From Gemmatimonadota bacterium (GTDB lineage: Bacteria > Gemmatimonadota > Gemmatimonadetes > Palauibacterales > Palauibacteraceae), in the NCBI GenBank assembly GCA_029262175.1, contig JAJCZV010000036.1, forward strand, positions 124,001 to 188,000: a stretch of 64,000 nt of DNA. The letters are read 5' to 3'. A program made the position numbers and the translations under genes. Below the pieces are notes generated by a model. The model was given only the letters and a program-made list of their open reading frames with translations, ran no database searches and had not been told where the DNA came from. Of the stretch, positions 10,377-18,525 are shown in pieces. Within the stretch, counting starts at the first letter, position 1, and every line of letters starts with the position of its first letter.

Positions 10377-10509
10377 TTCTCTTCCTCTATCTGCGGTCGC
10401 GTGGTCCATTTCAGGACTCGGCAGGCCGCGTTTGCACACTCCGAGGAGGAGGACGAGGGGCAAGACGTATGCCCTGAATGCGCGAGGATAGTGGCGCGGA
10501 AGGCGGAGA

Positions 10510-10580
10510 TTGGCCCCCCAGGGGTCGAACCTGGATTACCGGCTCCAAAGGCCGGTGTCTTGCCATTAGACGAGGGGCCA
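10510..10580 (-). tRNA. tRNA-Gln (anticodon TTG)
   Basis: A 71-nt cloverleaf can be folded by eye. The acceptor stem is TGGCCCC with GGGGCCA and discriminator A. The D-arm is GTCT/AGAC. The anticodon stem is CCGGC/GCCGG with loop CTTTGGA, giving anticodon TTG (10546-10548). The T-arm is CCAGG-TTCGACC-CCTGG. The 3' CCA is not encoded and must be added, presumably by the nucleotidyltransferase at 16026-17369. It lies 65 nt downstream of ispE on the same strand. Confidence 0.97.
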
Positions 10581-10645
10581 TCGCGCGGAGAGGAAGATGG
10601 GTCGTCGTGTGTGGACCCGTCAACGAAAACACAATTAGCGTAGGA

Positions 10646-11548
10646 TCAGACGGGCAGCTGGACCTCCTCGAGATTCCAACCGTCGGCGACGAGTGACCCG
10701 ACCTTCTGGGAAGCCTTCGCGCAGGACGCTCGATCCTCAAAGATCGCAAACAGCGTAGAGCCGGATCCCGTCATGCCGGCGCAGCTCGGATCCAGCGCCC
10801 GCAGGGTGTCGAGGGCGGTGCCCAGCTCAGGGTGGTTCTCGAATACCGGAGCTTCGAGATCGTTGCGAGCGATGCGCTCGAGCGTCGCCCATTGGGTCAT
10901 CCTGGTTGGACCCGGAAGGACGGCCGCGCCACCAACCTCGGGCGTCGCCATCGTGGTTTCCTCCACCGTCCGGCCGGCCCGTAGCCACTGGTACGCCGCC
11001 GGGGTCGATACCGCGATCGGGGGCGTCAGCAACAGCGCGGGTCGGGGCCGAGGTCCCCGCAGCGGGAGCAATCGACGCCCGCGCTCCCAGCCCAACGCCA
11101 TGGGCACGCCCAGGACCCCGAACGTGATATCGCTCCCCAGCTCGCCGGAGATCGCGATGAGGTCGCGTTCCGTCACGTCGCCCCAGCGCGTCGCGAGCAA
11201 GCGGAGCGTGGCGGCCGCATCGGCGCTGCCCCCGCCCAAGCCGCTTGCGCTCGGAATTCGCTTCGTCAGACGGATGTGGATCCCGGGACGCGTCTTCCGA
11301 CGCGGGTACGCGCGTTCGAAGAACTTCTCCGCAGCGAGGCAACACAGATTCTCTGGGCCCTCGGGGACCCCTGCGGACAAGGGACCATCCACTGCGATGG
11401 AAATGCCCGCCTCCGACGCCTCGATGCAGACTTCATCGGCGAGGCTCGTCCGAAGAAGAAGCGTTTCGACGCCGTGGAATCCCGCTTCGTCTCGAGCGAA
11501 CACTCGGTGACGAAGATTGATCTTTGCCTGCGCGAGCGAGCGCATCAT
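10646..11548 (-). CDS. ispE: 4-diphosphocytidyl-2-C-methyl-D-erythritol kinase
   Basis: GHMP kinase of the MEP (non-mevalonate) isoprenoid pathway that phosphorylates CDP-methylerythritol. It is 300 aa, normal length. The substrate-site N-terminus AQAKINLRHRV is followed by the ATP-binding GHMP motif P-S-A-S-G-L-G-G-G-S-A-D at residues 99-110, and the C-terminal GHMP motif SCAGMTGSGSTLFAIF is present. The start ATG overlaps the stop of the upstream flippase gene by 4 bp, so translation is coupled. Confidence 0.95.
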   Translation of the reverse strand: MMRSLAQAKINLRHRVFARDEAGFHGVETLLLRTSLADEVCIEASEAGISIAVDGPLSAGVPEGPENLCCLAAEKFFERAYPRRKTRPGIHIRLTKRIPSASGLGGGSADAAATLRLLATRWGDVTERDLIAISGELGSDITFGVLGVPMALGWERGRRLLPLRGPRPRPALLLTPPIAVSTPAAYQWLRAGRTVEETTMATPEVGGAAVLPGPTRMTQWATLERIARNDLEAPVFENHPELGTALDTLRALDPSCAGMTGSGSTLFAIFEDRASCAKASQKVGSLVADGWNLEEVQLPV

Positions 11549-12564
11549 GCCGTCTCGCTCTCGCTTGCCTTGGCACCCTTCCCGAGCTCGTCGCGCGTGA
11601 TGCCGAGCCTACGCATGTACCAAATCCCGAGCAGTGTGACCGGAATAAACGTCAGGATGTGGTATCCGGCGGCGAAGCTGATGATTCGCGATGGCTCGAT
11701 CGAGTACAGCTCCAGCGACAGCCGCGCCGCGAATTCGAATGGCCCGAAAAAACCCGGCGTAGACGGAAGCGCGACGGCCGCCCCGATCACCGTCTGTAGC
11801 AGCAACGTGCCGGGGATGCCCGGCCCTCGAATGTCGAACGCCAAGAGGCCGAGATAGAAAGAGAGACCGTTCCACCCCCAAACCGCGACAGACCACAGGA
11901 GCGCACGCGCAAACGTGTGGGCATGCCGCAGCGCACCGAGTCCGGCCACAAAAGATTCGAGAATTCCGACGATCTTATCGGCGATCCGGTCCGGTCCGAG
12001 CTTGTGTGTCCAGTGCTCCGCGAAGCGCAGAAATCGATTGGGGAATCGGACGAGAATGCCGAGCGTCACCATGCCCGCCGATACGATGACGACGAGAACG
12101 GTGAACAACTGACGCACCGTCTCGGATTCCGAAACGCTGCCGGCACCCAGCAAAATCGCCGGGACCAAAAATGCCAGCAAAACAGTGGAATCCAGCAGAC
12201 GTTCGACAACGAGTGAGGCCAGAACTGCGCTTACCCCGACCGGCTCGATACGTGACAACGAATACGCCCGGGCGAATTCTCCCACACGAGCTGGGAGAAC
12301 GTTGTTCATCATGAACCCGATGCAGACCGCGGCGTAGCGAGACCCGAACGCAAACTCCTTTCCGGTCGGAGACAACAGCACGCGCCAACGAATCGCCCGG
12401 AGCGTGAACGTCAGCGTCGCCACGATCGTCGCCGCCGCCAGGAGCCAAGGGTTTGAGTCGCCCAAATGTTCGAACAGCTCCGCCACCGAGACGTCGCGGA
12501 GCGCGTAGAAAAGAAGAACGATCGACAGTACGATTCCGATCGCTATCGTGACGCGCTGCTTCAC
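11545..12564 (-). CDS. LPG-synthase-TM/UPF0104 family membrane protein (flippase-like)
   Basis: 339-aa inner-membrane protein with about eight hydrophobic helices, of the lysylphosphatidylglycerol synthetase transmembrane-domain family. Motifs typical of the family are RAIRWRVLL near residue 62, [18 protein letters not shown] near 90-107, and [10 protein letters not shown] in the C-terminal part. Members move or act on lipids or lipid-linked sugars; the substrate cannot be read from the sequence. It is coupled on both sides: 4-bp overlaps with pdxJ upstream and ispE downstream. Confidence 0.82.
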   Translation of the reverse strand: MKQRVTIAIGIVLSIVLLFYALRDVSVAELFEHLGDSNPWLLAAATIVATLTFTLRAIRWRVLLSPTGKEFAFGSRYAAVCIGFMMNNVLPARVGEFARAYSLSRIEPVGVSAVLASLVVERLLDSTVLLAFLVPAILLGAGSVSESETVRQLFTVLVVIVSAGMVTLGILVRFPNRFLRFAEHWTHKLGPDRIADKIVGILESFVAGLGALRHAHTFARALLWSVAVWGWNGLSFYLGLLAFDIRGPGIPGTLLLQTVIGAAVALPSTPGFFGPFEFAARLSLELYSIEPSRIISFAAGYHILTFIPVTLLGIWYMRRLGITRDELGKGAKASESETA

Positions 12565-13316
12565 GCGCGGACTCCGCGCACGAGCTGCCCCATCTCGAAC
12601 ACCGCCCGTTCGATTCCAACGAGCACCGATCGACTCACGATCGAATGGCCAATGTTGAGCTCTTCACAATCGACGATGGCCGCGACGGGCTGAACGTTCT
12701 CGTAGGTAAGCCCGTGGCCGGCATGGATGCCGAGCCCGGCCTCCGCGCCGATCCTGGCCGCCTCGTCGAGCCGTTCCAGTTCCCGGTTGGCGGTAGCCGC
12801 ATCCGGCGAGTTCGCGTATTCACCCGTGTGCAGCTCGACTGCATCCGCGCCCAGCTCGGCGGATGCCACGACCGAGGCCTCATCAGGATCGATAAAGAGG
12901 GACACGCGCGAACCGACGCCGCGGAGCCGTTCGATCGCCGTCCTAATGCGATCGGTCCCGTTCGAAAGATCCAAGCCCCCCTCCGTGGTGACCTCTTCTC
13001 GTTTTTCAGGCACGAGCGTGACCTGCGGGGGTGCCCATGCCTCGGCCAGAGTCAGCACCCCGTCTGTGGCCGCCAGCTCCAGGTTCACGTAAGTGCGCAC
13101 CGTCGCAAGCAGGAGGTCGACATCGCGATCCTGGATGTGCCGCCGGTCTTCCCTCAGGTGGACCGTGATTCCGTCCGCACCGCCGAGCTCGGCGAGGACG
13201 GCTGCGCGCGCAGGGTCCGGCTCGTCGGTCCCACGCGCCTGCCGAACGGTCGCGACGTGGTCGACGTTTACACAAAGTCGGCACTCGATGAAGTGCGCAA
13301 AACTATGGCTTGGCAT
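12561..13316 (-). CDS. pdxJ: Pyridoxine 5'-phosphate synthase
   Basis: Last step of deoxyxylulose-dependent vitamin B6 synthesis: condenses aminoacetone phosphate with 1-deoxyxylulose 5-phosphate. It is a 251-aa TIM barrel. The signature [13 protein letters not shown] is at residues 17-29. [16 protein letters not shown], the catalytic-Glu region [14 protein letters not shown] and the C-terminal [15 protein letters not shown] follow. It shares the deoxyxylulose phosphate precursor with the MEP pathway of the co-transcribed ispE, and several PLP enzymes are encoded in this window. The first gene of the trio pdxJ-flippase-ispE. Confidence 0.95.
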   Translation of the reverse strand: MPSHSFAHFIECRLCVNVDHVATVRQARGTDEPDPARAAVLAELGGADGITVHLREDRRHIQDRDVDLLLATVRTYVNLELAATDGVLTLAEAWAPPQVTLVPEKREEVTTEGGLDLSNGTDRIRTAIERLRGVGSRVSLFIDPDEASVVASAELGADAVELHTGEYANSPDAATANRELERLDEAARIGAEAGLGIHAGHGLTYENVQPVAAIVDCEELNIGHSIVSRSVLVGIERAVFEMGQLVRGVRA

Positions 13317-13358
13317 CGCGACTCTCTTCAGATTCGTTGGGCGAGCGGGACCAGACGA

Positions 13359-14645
13359 CTAGGCGGCGTCCGAGCGCTCGACGATAAGACCGACCGTATC
13401 CCGCCAGCGACCGACCACGGCGCCCGGTACGCGAGCCGTGATGACCACATGTTCCTGGTCGTAGTCCCGTTCGAGGACCTCCCCTTCACGATAGGCCTCG
13501 GCAAGCGTGGCGCCATCGGCGGCCGGAATGCTCACCTTCACCGTTTCGAGTCGGGCCCGCATGGCTCCTTGCAGCGCCTTGCGTAGGGGATCCAAGCCGC
13601 CCTCCTCGACGACGGACGTGCAGACGTAGGGTCCGAGCAGCGCATCGCTTCGCGAGCGAATCGCTTGCTCTTCCGCGTGGGTCAGTCGATCGATCTTGTT
13701 CATCACGAAGATCGTCGGGTGCCCCGCCGCCCCCGCCGCTTCCAGGACCTCGTTCACCGCGACCTCGTGTTCTTCCCAGCTCGGCGATGAAGCGTCGATC
13801 ACGTGGAGTAACAAGTCCGCTTCCGCTACCTCTTCCAGCGTCGCTCGAAAGGAGGCGACGAGGTGGTGCGGAAGCTTACGGATAAAGCCAACGGTGTCGG
13901 TGAGGAGAATGGGTCCCGGCCCGTCGATGTCACAGATCCGAGTCGCCGAGTCGAGCGTCGCGAACAGTCGGTCCTCGACAAACACATCGCTCCCCGAAAG
14001 CTCCCTCAGAATCGAAGACTTTCCCGCGTTCGTGTACCCGACGAGCGCGACCGTAAACTGTTGCTTACGCGACTTTCGTTGCGTCGATCTCGAGAGCGCA
14101 ATCCCCTCCAGCTGGCGTCGAAGCCCGGAGATGCGTCGATCGATGAGTCGACGGTCGGTCTCGATTTGTTGCTCGCCAGGTCCCCGTGTCCCGATGCCGC
14201 CACCCTCCCGGGACAAATGTGTCCACATCCGCTTGAGTCGCGAACGCATGTACTGAAGCTGAGCGAGTTCGACCTGAAGCTTCGCTTCCGCCGATCGAGC
14301 CCGCAGCGCAAAGATATCGAGGATCAGTTCCGTGCGATCCACCGTGCGCGCATCGAGGGCCGTCTCCAGCTTGGCTCCTTGGGCAGGCGTCAGCTCTTCG
14401 TCGAAGATCGCGATGGTGGCTTCCTGCTCCGACATCATCGCCGCGAGTTCATCGATCTTTCCGCGTCCGATATACGTCGCCGCGTTGGGCTTCTTTCGGC
14501 GCTGAATGAGGACACCGCGCACGTCGGCACCCGCGGTCTGGGCAAGACGGGTCAGCTCGTCGAGGTGTTCGTCGACGAGTTCTTGCGACATATCGCTCGG
14601 CGGCGCGCCGACGAGGATGGCGCGCTCTTTTTCATGACTTTGCAT
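13359..14645 (-). CDS. hflX: Ribosome-associated GTPase HflX
   Basis: GTPase that splits stalled 70S ribosomes. It is 428 aa from the ATG at 14645, whose A is shared with the rarA stop (TGATG). An upstream open extension to 14741 lies inside rarA and was not used. The HflX N-terminal domain (ATYIGRGKIDELA) is followed by a helical linker with the family motif GGIGTRGPGEQQIETDRR. The G domain has P-loop G-Y-T-N-A-G-K-S at 203-210, switch DRLFATLDSATR, DTVGFIRKLPHHLVASF and NKID. Ribosome rescue and replication rescue (rarA) are thus translationally linked. Confidence 0.95.
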   Translation of the reverse strand: MQSHEKERAILVGAPPSDMSQELVDEHLDELTRLAQTAGADVRGVLIQRRKKPNAATYIGRGKIDELAAMMSEQEATIAIFDEELTPAQGAKLETALDARTVDRTELILDIFALRARSAEAKLQVELAQLQYMRSRLKRMWTHLSREGGGIGTRGPGEQQIETDRRLIDRRISGLRRQLEGIALSRSTQRKSRKQQFTVALVGYTNAGKSSILRELSGSDVFVEDRLFATLDSATRICDIDGPGPILLTDTVGFIRKLPHHLVASFRATLEEVAEADLLLHVIDASSPSWEEHEVAVNEVLEAAGAAGHPTIFVMNKIDRLTHAEEQAIRSRSDALLGPYVCTSVVEEGGLDPLRKALQGAMRARLETVKVSIPAADGATLAEAYREGEVLERDYDQEHVVITARVPGAVVGRWRDTVGLIVERSDAA

Positions 14646-16033
14646 CAATCGACGTTCTCGTTCCCTTCGCGAGCGGCTCGGATCGCTTCCAATCGCCGCC
14701 GCGCTTCGGCTTCCCATCCACGTGATGTGGGCGTGTACCATCGTTTTTCGGCCATGCCGTCGGGAAGATACGTCTGAGCGGCCACTCCGTCTTGCACGTC
14801 GTGATCATAGCGATACCCGCCTCCATACCCGAGTTCCTTCATCAGGCGGGTCGGTGCGTTGCGAATGTGCAGCGGTACCGAGGCGGCCGGGGAGTCTCGA
14901 GCCGCCTGCTGCGCGCCGCCGAACGCCCGATAGGCCGCATTCGATTTTGGGGCCAAGGCGAGGTAGATCGTCGCCTGGGCGAGCGCGAGTTCCCCTTCCG
15001 GGCTCCCGAGAAAGTGGTATGCATCGCGAGCGTCGAGCGTCCGTCGCAGCGCACCCGGGTCGGCCAGCCCGATGTCTTCTACCGCCATGCGAACCAGACG
15101 GCGGGCCAGGAACATCGGATCCTCCCCAGCATCGAGCATACGCGCGAGCCAATACAGCGCGCCGTCGGCGTCCGAGCCACGCACCGCTTTGTGGAGGGCG
15201 GAGATGAGATTGTAATGCTCCTCTCCGGATTTGTCGTAGCGAGCGAATCGCTTTTGGAGCGCGGCTTCGACGTCCTCCAGCCCAATGGTCGACCGGTTGC
15301 TCGTCGTCACCAAATCTGCCGCGGTCTCGAGGGCGTTGAGGGCGCGCCGAGCATCTCCGTCGGACTCGATGCTGATGCGGCTCAACGCGTCTTCATCGAT
15401 CTCCAGCTGGCGGGTGCCGAGACCCCGGTCGGTGTCGCCGAGCGCGTTACGGCAGATCTCGGCGATCTCATCTGGAGCGAGTGCCGCCAACACGAGGACT
15501 CGGGTGCGCGAGAGCAGCGGGCCGACCACTTCGAAGCTGGGGTTTTCCGTCGTCGCGCCCACGAGGGTCACGGCACCGCCCTCTACGTGAGGCAGCAACG
15601 CGTCTTGTTGAGCGCGGTTGAATCGATGGATCTCGTCGACGAACAAGACCGTGGCCCGCCCCGTAGCGGCGCGACGCGCTCGCGCCTCCTCGAGGATCTT
15701 TCGGACGCGGGGAATGCCGTCCGTTACCGCCGAAAAGGGGACAAATGCGGCTTCCATTCGTGTCGCCAACAACCCGGCCAGCGTCGTCTTCCCGGTGCCC
15801 GGCGGCCCCCACAAAATGAGACTGGGTACGCGACCGCTCTGGATCAGCTCGCGAAGCGGCCGACCGGGTCCGACCAGCTCCGTCTGACCGACGAACTCGT
15901 CGAGTGTTCGGGGCCGCATCCGTGCCGCCAGCGGAGCGCCCGACCGATCGGCCCTCATGTTCGGGAACATGTCCGACGCCGTGCGCGGGTTGGGCTCCGC
16001 CGGCTCCGGGAACAGGCTCGGCTCGTCAGCCAC
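14645..16033 (-). CDS. rarA: Replication-associated recombination protein A (MgsA/RarA AAA ATPase)
   Basis: AAA+ ATPase acting at stalled replication forks, related to the clamp loader; 462 aa. RPRTLDEFVGQ near residue 40 is typical. Walker A W-G-P-P-G-T-G-K-T is at 75-83, Walker B is LFVDEIHRFNRAQQDALLPHVE, and sensor I is VGATTENPSFEV. The C-terminal tetramerisation region includes HKAVRGSDADGALYWLARML and ends in the family motif W (KRWYTPTSRGWEAE). The 5' end overlaps the tRNA nucleotidyltransferase gene by 8 bp and the 3' end is coupled to hflX. Confidence 0.95.
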   Translation of the reverse strand: MADEPSLFPEPAEPNPRTASDMFPNMRADRSGAPLAARMRPRTLDEFVGQTELVGPGRPLRELIQSGRVPSLILWGPPGTGKTTLAGLLATRMEAAFVPFSAVTDGIPRVRKILEEARARRAATGRATVLFVDEIHRFNRAQQDALLPHVEGGAVTLVGATTENPSFEVVGPLLSRTRVLVLAALAPDEIAEICRNALGDTDRGLGTRQLEIDEDALSRISIESDGDARRALNALETAADLVTTSNRSTIGLEDVEAALQKRFARYDKSGEEHYNLISALHKAVRGSDADGALYWLARMLDAGEDPMFLARRLVRMAVEDIGLADPGALRRTLDARDAYHFLGSPEGELALAQATIYLALAPKSNAAYRAFGGAQQAARDSPAASVPLHIRNAPTRLMKELGYGGGYRYDHDVQDGVAAQTYLPDGMAEKRWYTPTSRGWEAEARRRLEAIRAAREGNENVD

Positions 16034-17369
16034 CGGACGGATCCGGCGGACGGGCGCCGGCCAGGGAGCCCAATTCGATGAGCCGTTGAGCTTCCTCCAA
16101 TAAGCGGTCCCGTTTGTTGGCCTCGGGATCCTCGATCACTTGCTCGAGCAACTCCTCGAGAAGCAGACCGACGATCGGTCCGTGGACCACGCCGAGTCCG
16201 AGCACATCGTCCCCGTCGATCGCGAGATCGCCGATCGAAAGGGCAGCGCCGCTGAGTATCTCTTCGTGTACGGCCCTCCATGTCGCGGCGATGTACCCTG
16301 CCCCGCGGTCGGACCGGAGCGCACGGGCATCCGCGATGTGAAGACGAATCACGTCGCGCCACGCGTCCTCCACTTCGGCCAGCCAACGGCGCTGCTGTGA
16401 CGAAGAGTCCAGAGGTCCGACGAACGGTAGGTAGTGTCGAACCAAGTGCACGACCCTCTTCTGATCCGCGTTCGAGAAACGCAGTCGGTCGGTAAGCGAA
16501 TGAGCCGCCGCCGCTCGCGCATCCGGCTCGACCGCCGTTTGTACCAACCAACGAGCCAAGCGTAAGGCGGGCCGGTGCGAGGGAACCTCGTCCACGGACG
16601 CAACGGTCTTCAACCAGATCTCCCGATCCTCCGCCGCCACGGCCACCTCGGGATACCAATGCGTCAGTGCGCCGGACGTCGCATAGAAGTCAAGCGCCGA
16701 CGAGGGCACGGGATCCGCCAACACCTTCATCAGCTCTTCCCGGATCCGTTCGGCCGAAAGCCGACCCAGCCCGGCCACCGCCTCGGCCATGGCGCTTGCG
16801 GTTTCGGACTCGATCTCGAGGTCGAACCGCCCCGCAAAGCGAAAGCCGCGCAGAACGCGCAGATAGTCTTCGCGAAAACGATCCTCCGCCGTCCCGACGG
16901 CTCGCAGAAGACCGGCCGTGAGGTCCGCGACGCCCCCGGTGGGGTCGCGGAGCTCATTCGTACTCGGTCTCCAAGCGATCGCGTTGATGGTGAAGTCTCG
17001 CCGCTCCAGGTCCTGCTCGATCTCTTCGGCGAAGACGACGGTCGCGTGTCTGCCGTCCGTCTCTATGTCGCGCCGAAAGGTCGTGACTTCGACCAGTACG
17101 TCGCCGGAAAGGACGCCGACGGTGCCGTGCTCGATCCCGACGGGAACCGTGCGTCGGAAGAGGTGCATGACCTCCTCGGGGTGCGCGTTGGTCGCCAAAT
17201 CCCAGTCGGAGGCCGGCAGATAGGCGGCGCCACCGATCTCGAGCGCACACTGATCGCGAATCGAACCACCGACCGCCCAGGCTTCGAAGCCTTCGGTCTC
17301 GAGTCGTTCCGCGATCTCCAGGAAACTCTCCGGTGGGCGGAACCTCGACAGGTCTAGCGAGCCCGACAT
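16026..17369 (-). CDS. CCA tRNA nucleotidyltransferase / poly(A) polymerase-family protein
   Basis: Class II tRNA nucleotidyltransferase, 447 aa from the ATG at 17369. The frame extends upstream into the preceding SDR gene. The NTase head shows AVGGSIRD (GG at 34-35), the metal-binding D-W-D at 55-57 (SDWDLATNA), and ERRDFTINAIAW, the RRD nucleotide-binding signature. The neck follows (FREDYLRVLRGFRFAGRFDL). The C-terminal helical body is longer than minimal enzymes and lacks an obvious HD motif. Needed here because the tRNA-Gln gene does not encode CCA. Whether it adds CCA or only part of it cannot be told. Confidence 0.9.
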   Translation of the reverse strand: MSGSLDLSRFRPPESFLEIAERLETEGFEAWAVGGSIRDQCALEIGGAAYLPASDWDLATNAHPEEVMHLFRRTVPVGIEHGTVGVLSGDVLVEVTTFRRDIETDGRHATVVFAEEIEQDLERRDFTINAIAWRPSTNELRDPTGGVADLTAGLLRAVGTAEDRFREDYLRVLRGFRFAGRFDLEIESETASAMAEAVAGLGRLSAERIREELMKVLADPVPSSALDFYATSGALTHWYPEVAVAAEDREIWLKTVASVDEVPSHRPALRLARWLVQTAVEPDARAAAAHSLTDRLRFSNADQKRVVHLVRHYLPFVGPLDSSSQQRRWLAEVEDAWRDVIRLHIADARALRSDRGAGYIAATWRAVHEEILSGAALSIGDLAIDGDDVLGLGVVHGPIVGLLLEELLEQVIEDPEANKRDRLLEEAQRLIELGSLAGARPPDPSGG

Positions 17370-17385
17370 CGAAGAGCACGTGGTG

Positions 17386-18180
17386 TCAGCCGCACAACAC
17401 GCTTCCACCGTTGACGTTGATCACTTCCCCCGTGATGTGACGCGCGGCATCGGAGAGCAGGAAACAAATCGGGCCCGCGAGATCTGCTGCCGTGGCGATT
17501 CTACGCAGAGGGATCTCCGCTTCGATGTGCGGCCGGGCTTCGGTTTGCAGCGGGTTTGCAGACATCTCGGTGTCCACCCATCCGGGTGCGACCGAATTGA
17601 CGTTGATGCCACTCGGCCCAAGTTCGCCCGCGATCGATTTACAGAACGAAATGATCGCGCCTTTCGACGCCGCGTAGTGGCTGTGGTCCGGCTCCCCTCG
17701 CTGCCCCGCCGTCGATGAGACGAGGACGATGCGCCCGTTCGCCCTCATGCGAAGGGCCGCTTCTCGCGTGGTCAGAAAGACCGAAGTGAGGTTGACCTCG
17801 ATCATGTGACGCCATTCGTCAAGGGCCAGCTCGCCGAGCGGTCGCGGTTGAGCGTTCCAGATCCCGGCGTTCCCGACAAAGCCGTCAAGGCCCCCGAACA
17901 CTTGATCGACACGCTCGAACAAGGCCGCGCATCCGCTTTCGTTCGAAAGGTCACCCGCCTCATGCCAATGTTCGCCGGTCGGGTTGAGTCTCCGCGCTTC
18001 CGCGACCGCGCGGTCCGCTTCGTCGGCGGCACTGCGAAAAGCGACCCCGACGCTCGCACCGGACGCGGCCAGCGCCTGTACCGTCGCCCGCCCGATCCCA
18101 CGCGAACCACCGGTGACCAACACCCTCTTGTCGCGCAGGCCGGGAAAAACCAGGGGGTTGGTGTCAGCGTTCATGGTCAT
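17386..18180 (-). CDS. SDR-family oxidoreductase (FabG-like)
   Basis: NAD(P)-dependent short-chain dehydrogenase/reductase, 264 aa. The cofactor motif T-G-G-S-R-G-I-G is at 23-30, NAG at 104-106, the catalytic Ser near 155-156, and Y169-x-x-x-K173 (HYAASK). The C-terminal region PLRRIATAADLAGPICFLLSDAARHITGEVINVNGG resembles 3-oxoacyl-ACP reductase-type SDRs, but the position inside the recA-alaS-cca series gives no hint of a fatty-acid role. Its start overlaps the stop of the small upstream gene by 4 bp (ATGA). Confidence 0.88.
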   Translation of the reverse strand: MTMNADTNPLVFPGLRDKRVLVTGGSRGIGRATVQALAASGASVGVAFRSAADEADRAVAEARRLNPTGEHWHEAGDLSNESGCAALFERVDQVFGGLDGFVGNAGIWNAQPRPLGELALDEWRHMIEVNLTSVFLTTREAALRMRANGRIVLVSSTAGQRGEPDHSHYAASKGAIISFCKSIAGELGPSGINVNSVAPGWVDTEMSANPLQTEARPHIEAEIPLRRIATAADLAGPICFLLSDAARHITGEVINVNGGSVLCG

Positions 18181-18518
18181 TTGCGGAGCTCCGCGCCGAT
18201 CGCGCCGCAGGGGCCCACGCGGTCGGCGAGTTGGGAAGCGGATTCGGCGCTCCCACCCAGTCGTGGGTCGGCCGCCGCCTCGAAGGCGTACGTCAGGAGC
18301 GCGTCAGCGGCGAGGAGTTCAAGGGCGCCCGCACGTTCCTCCTCTTGGCTCACCACCCGTGCGAGTCCGACGAGCGCCGCGTCGGCCATGCTGCGACCGT
18401 CTTCCAGCGACACTTCGGCAACCAGCCCTCGGACGGCAGCGGCGAGTTCGGGCGGCACGGTCTCGAGTCGACCGTCCAACCACTGGCTCGCGGATATCGG
18501 GTCGGTGGACGCGGGCAT
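18177..18518 (-). CDS. Small hypothetical protein between alaS and SDR gene
   Basis: 113-aa acidic, alanine-rich, helical protein without signal or membrane segment; I do not recognise it. The ATG at 18518 lies 7 nt after the alaS stop, which suggests coupling to alaS. The frame is also open upstream into alaS (to 18641), but that part reads as shadow sequence. The stop overlaps the start of the SDR gene by 4 bp. A conserved sandwich position between alaS and the SDR gene would support that it is real. Confidence 0.7.
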   Translation of the reverse strand: MPASTDPISASQWLDGRLETVPPELAAAVRGLVAEVSLEDGRSMADAALVGLARVVSQEEERAGALELLAADALLTYAFEAAADPRLGGSAESASQLADRVGPCGAIGAELRK

Positions 18519-18525
18519 CGTCAGC

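Noticed and set aside
8985..10643. Long plus-strand open frame (552 codons) opposite the RCC1 gene
   Set aside because: It is antisense to the RCC1 repeats and to the tRNA; its length reflects the repeated GC-rich sequence, and the minus-strand frame has the recognisable protein.
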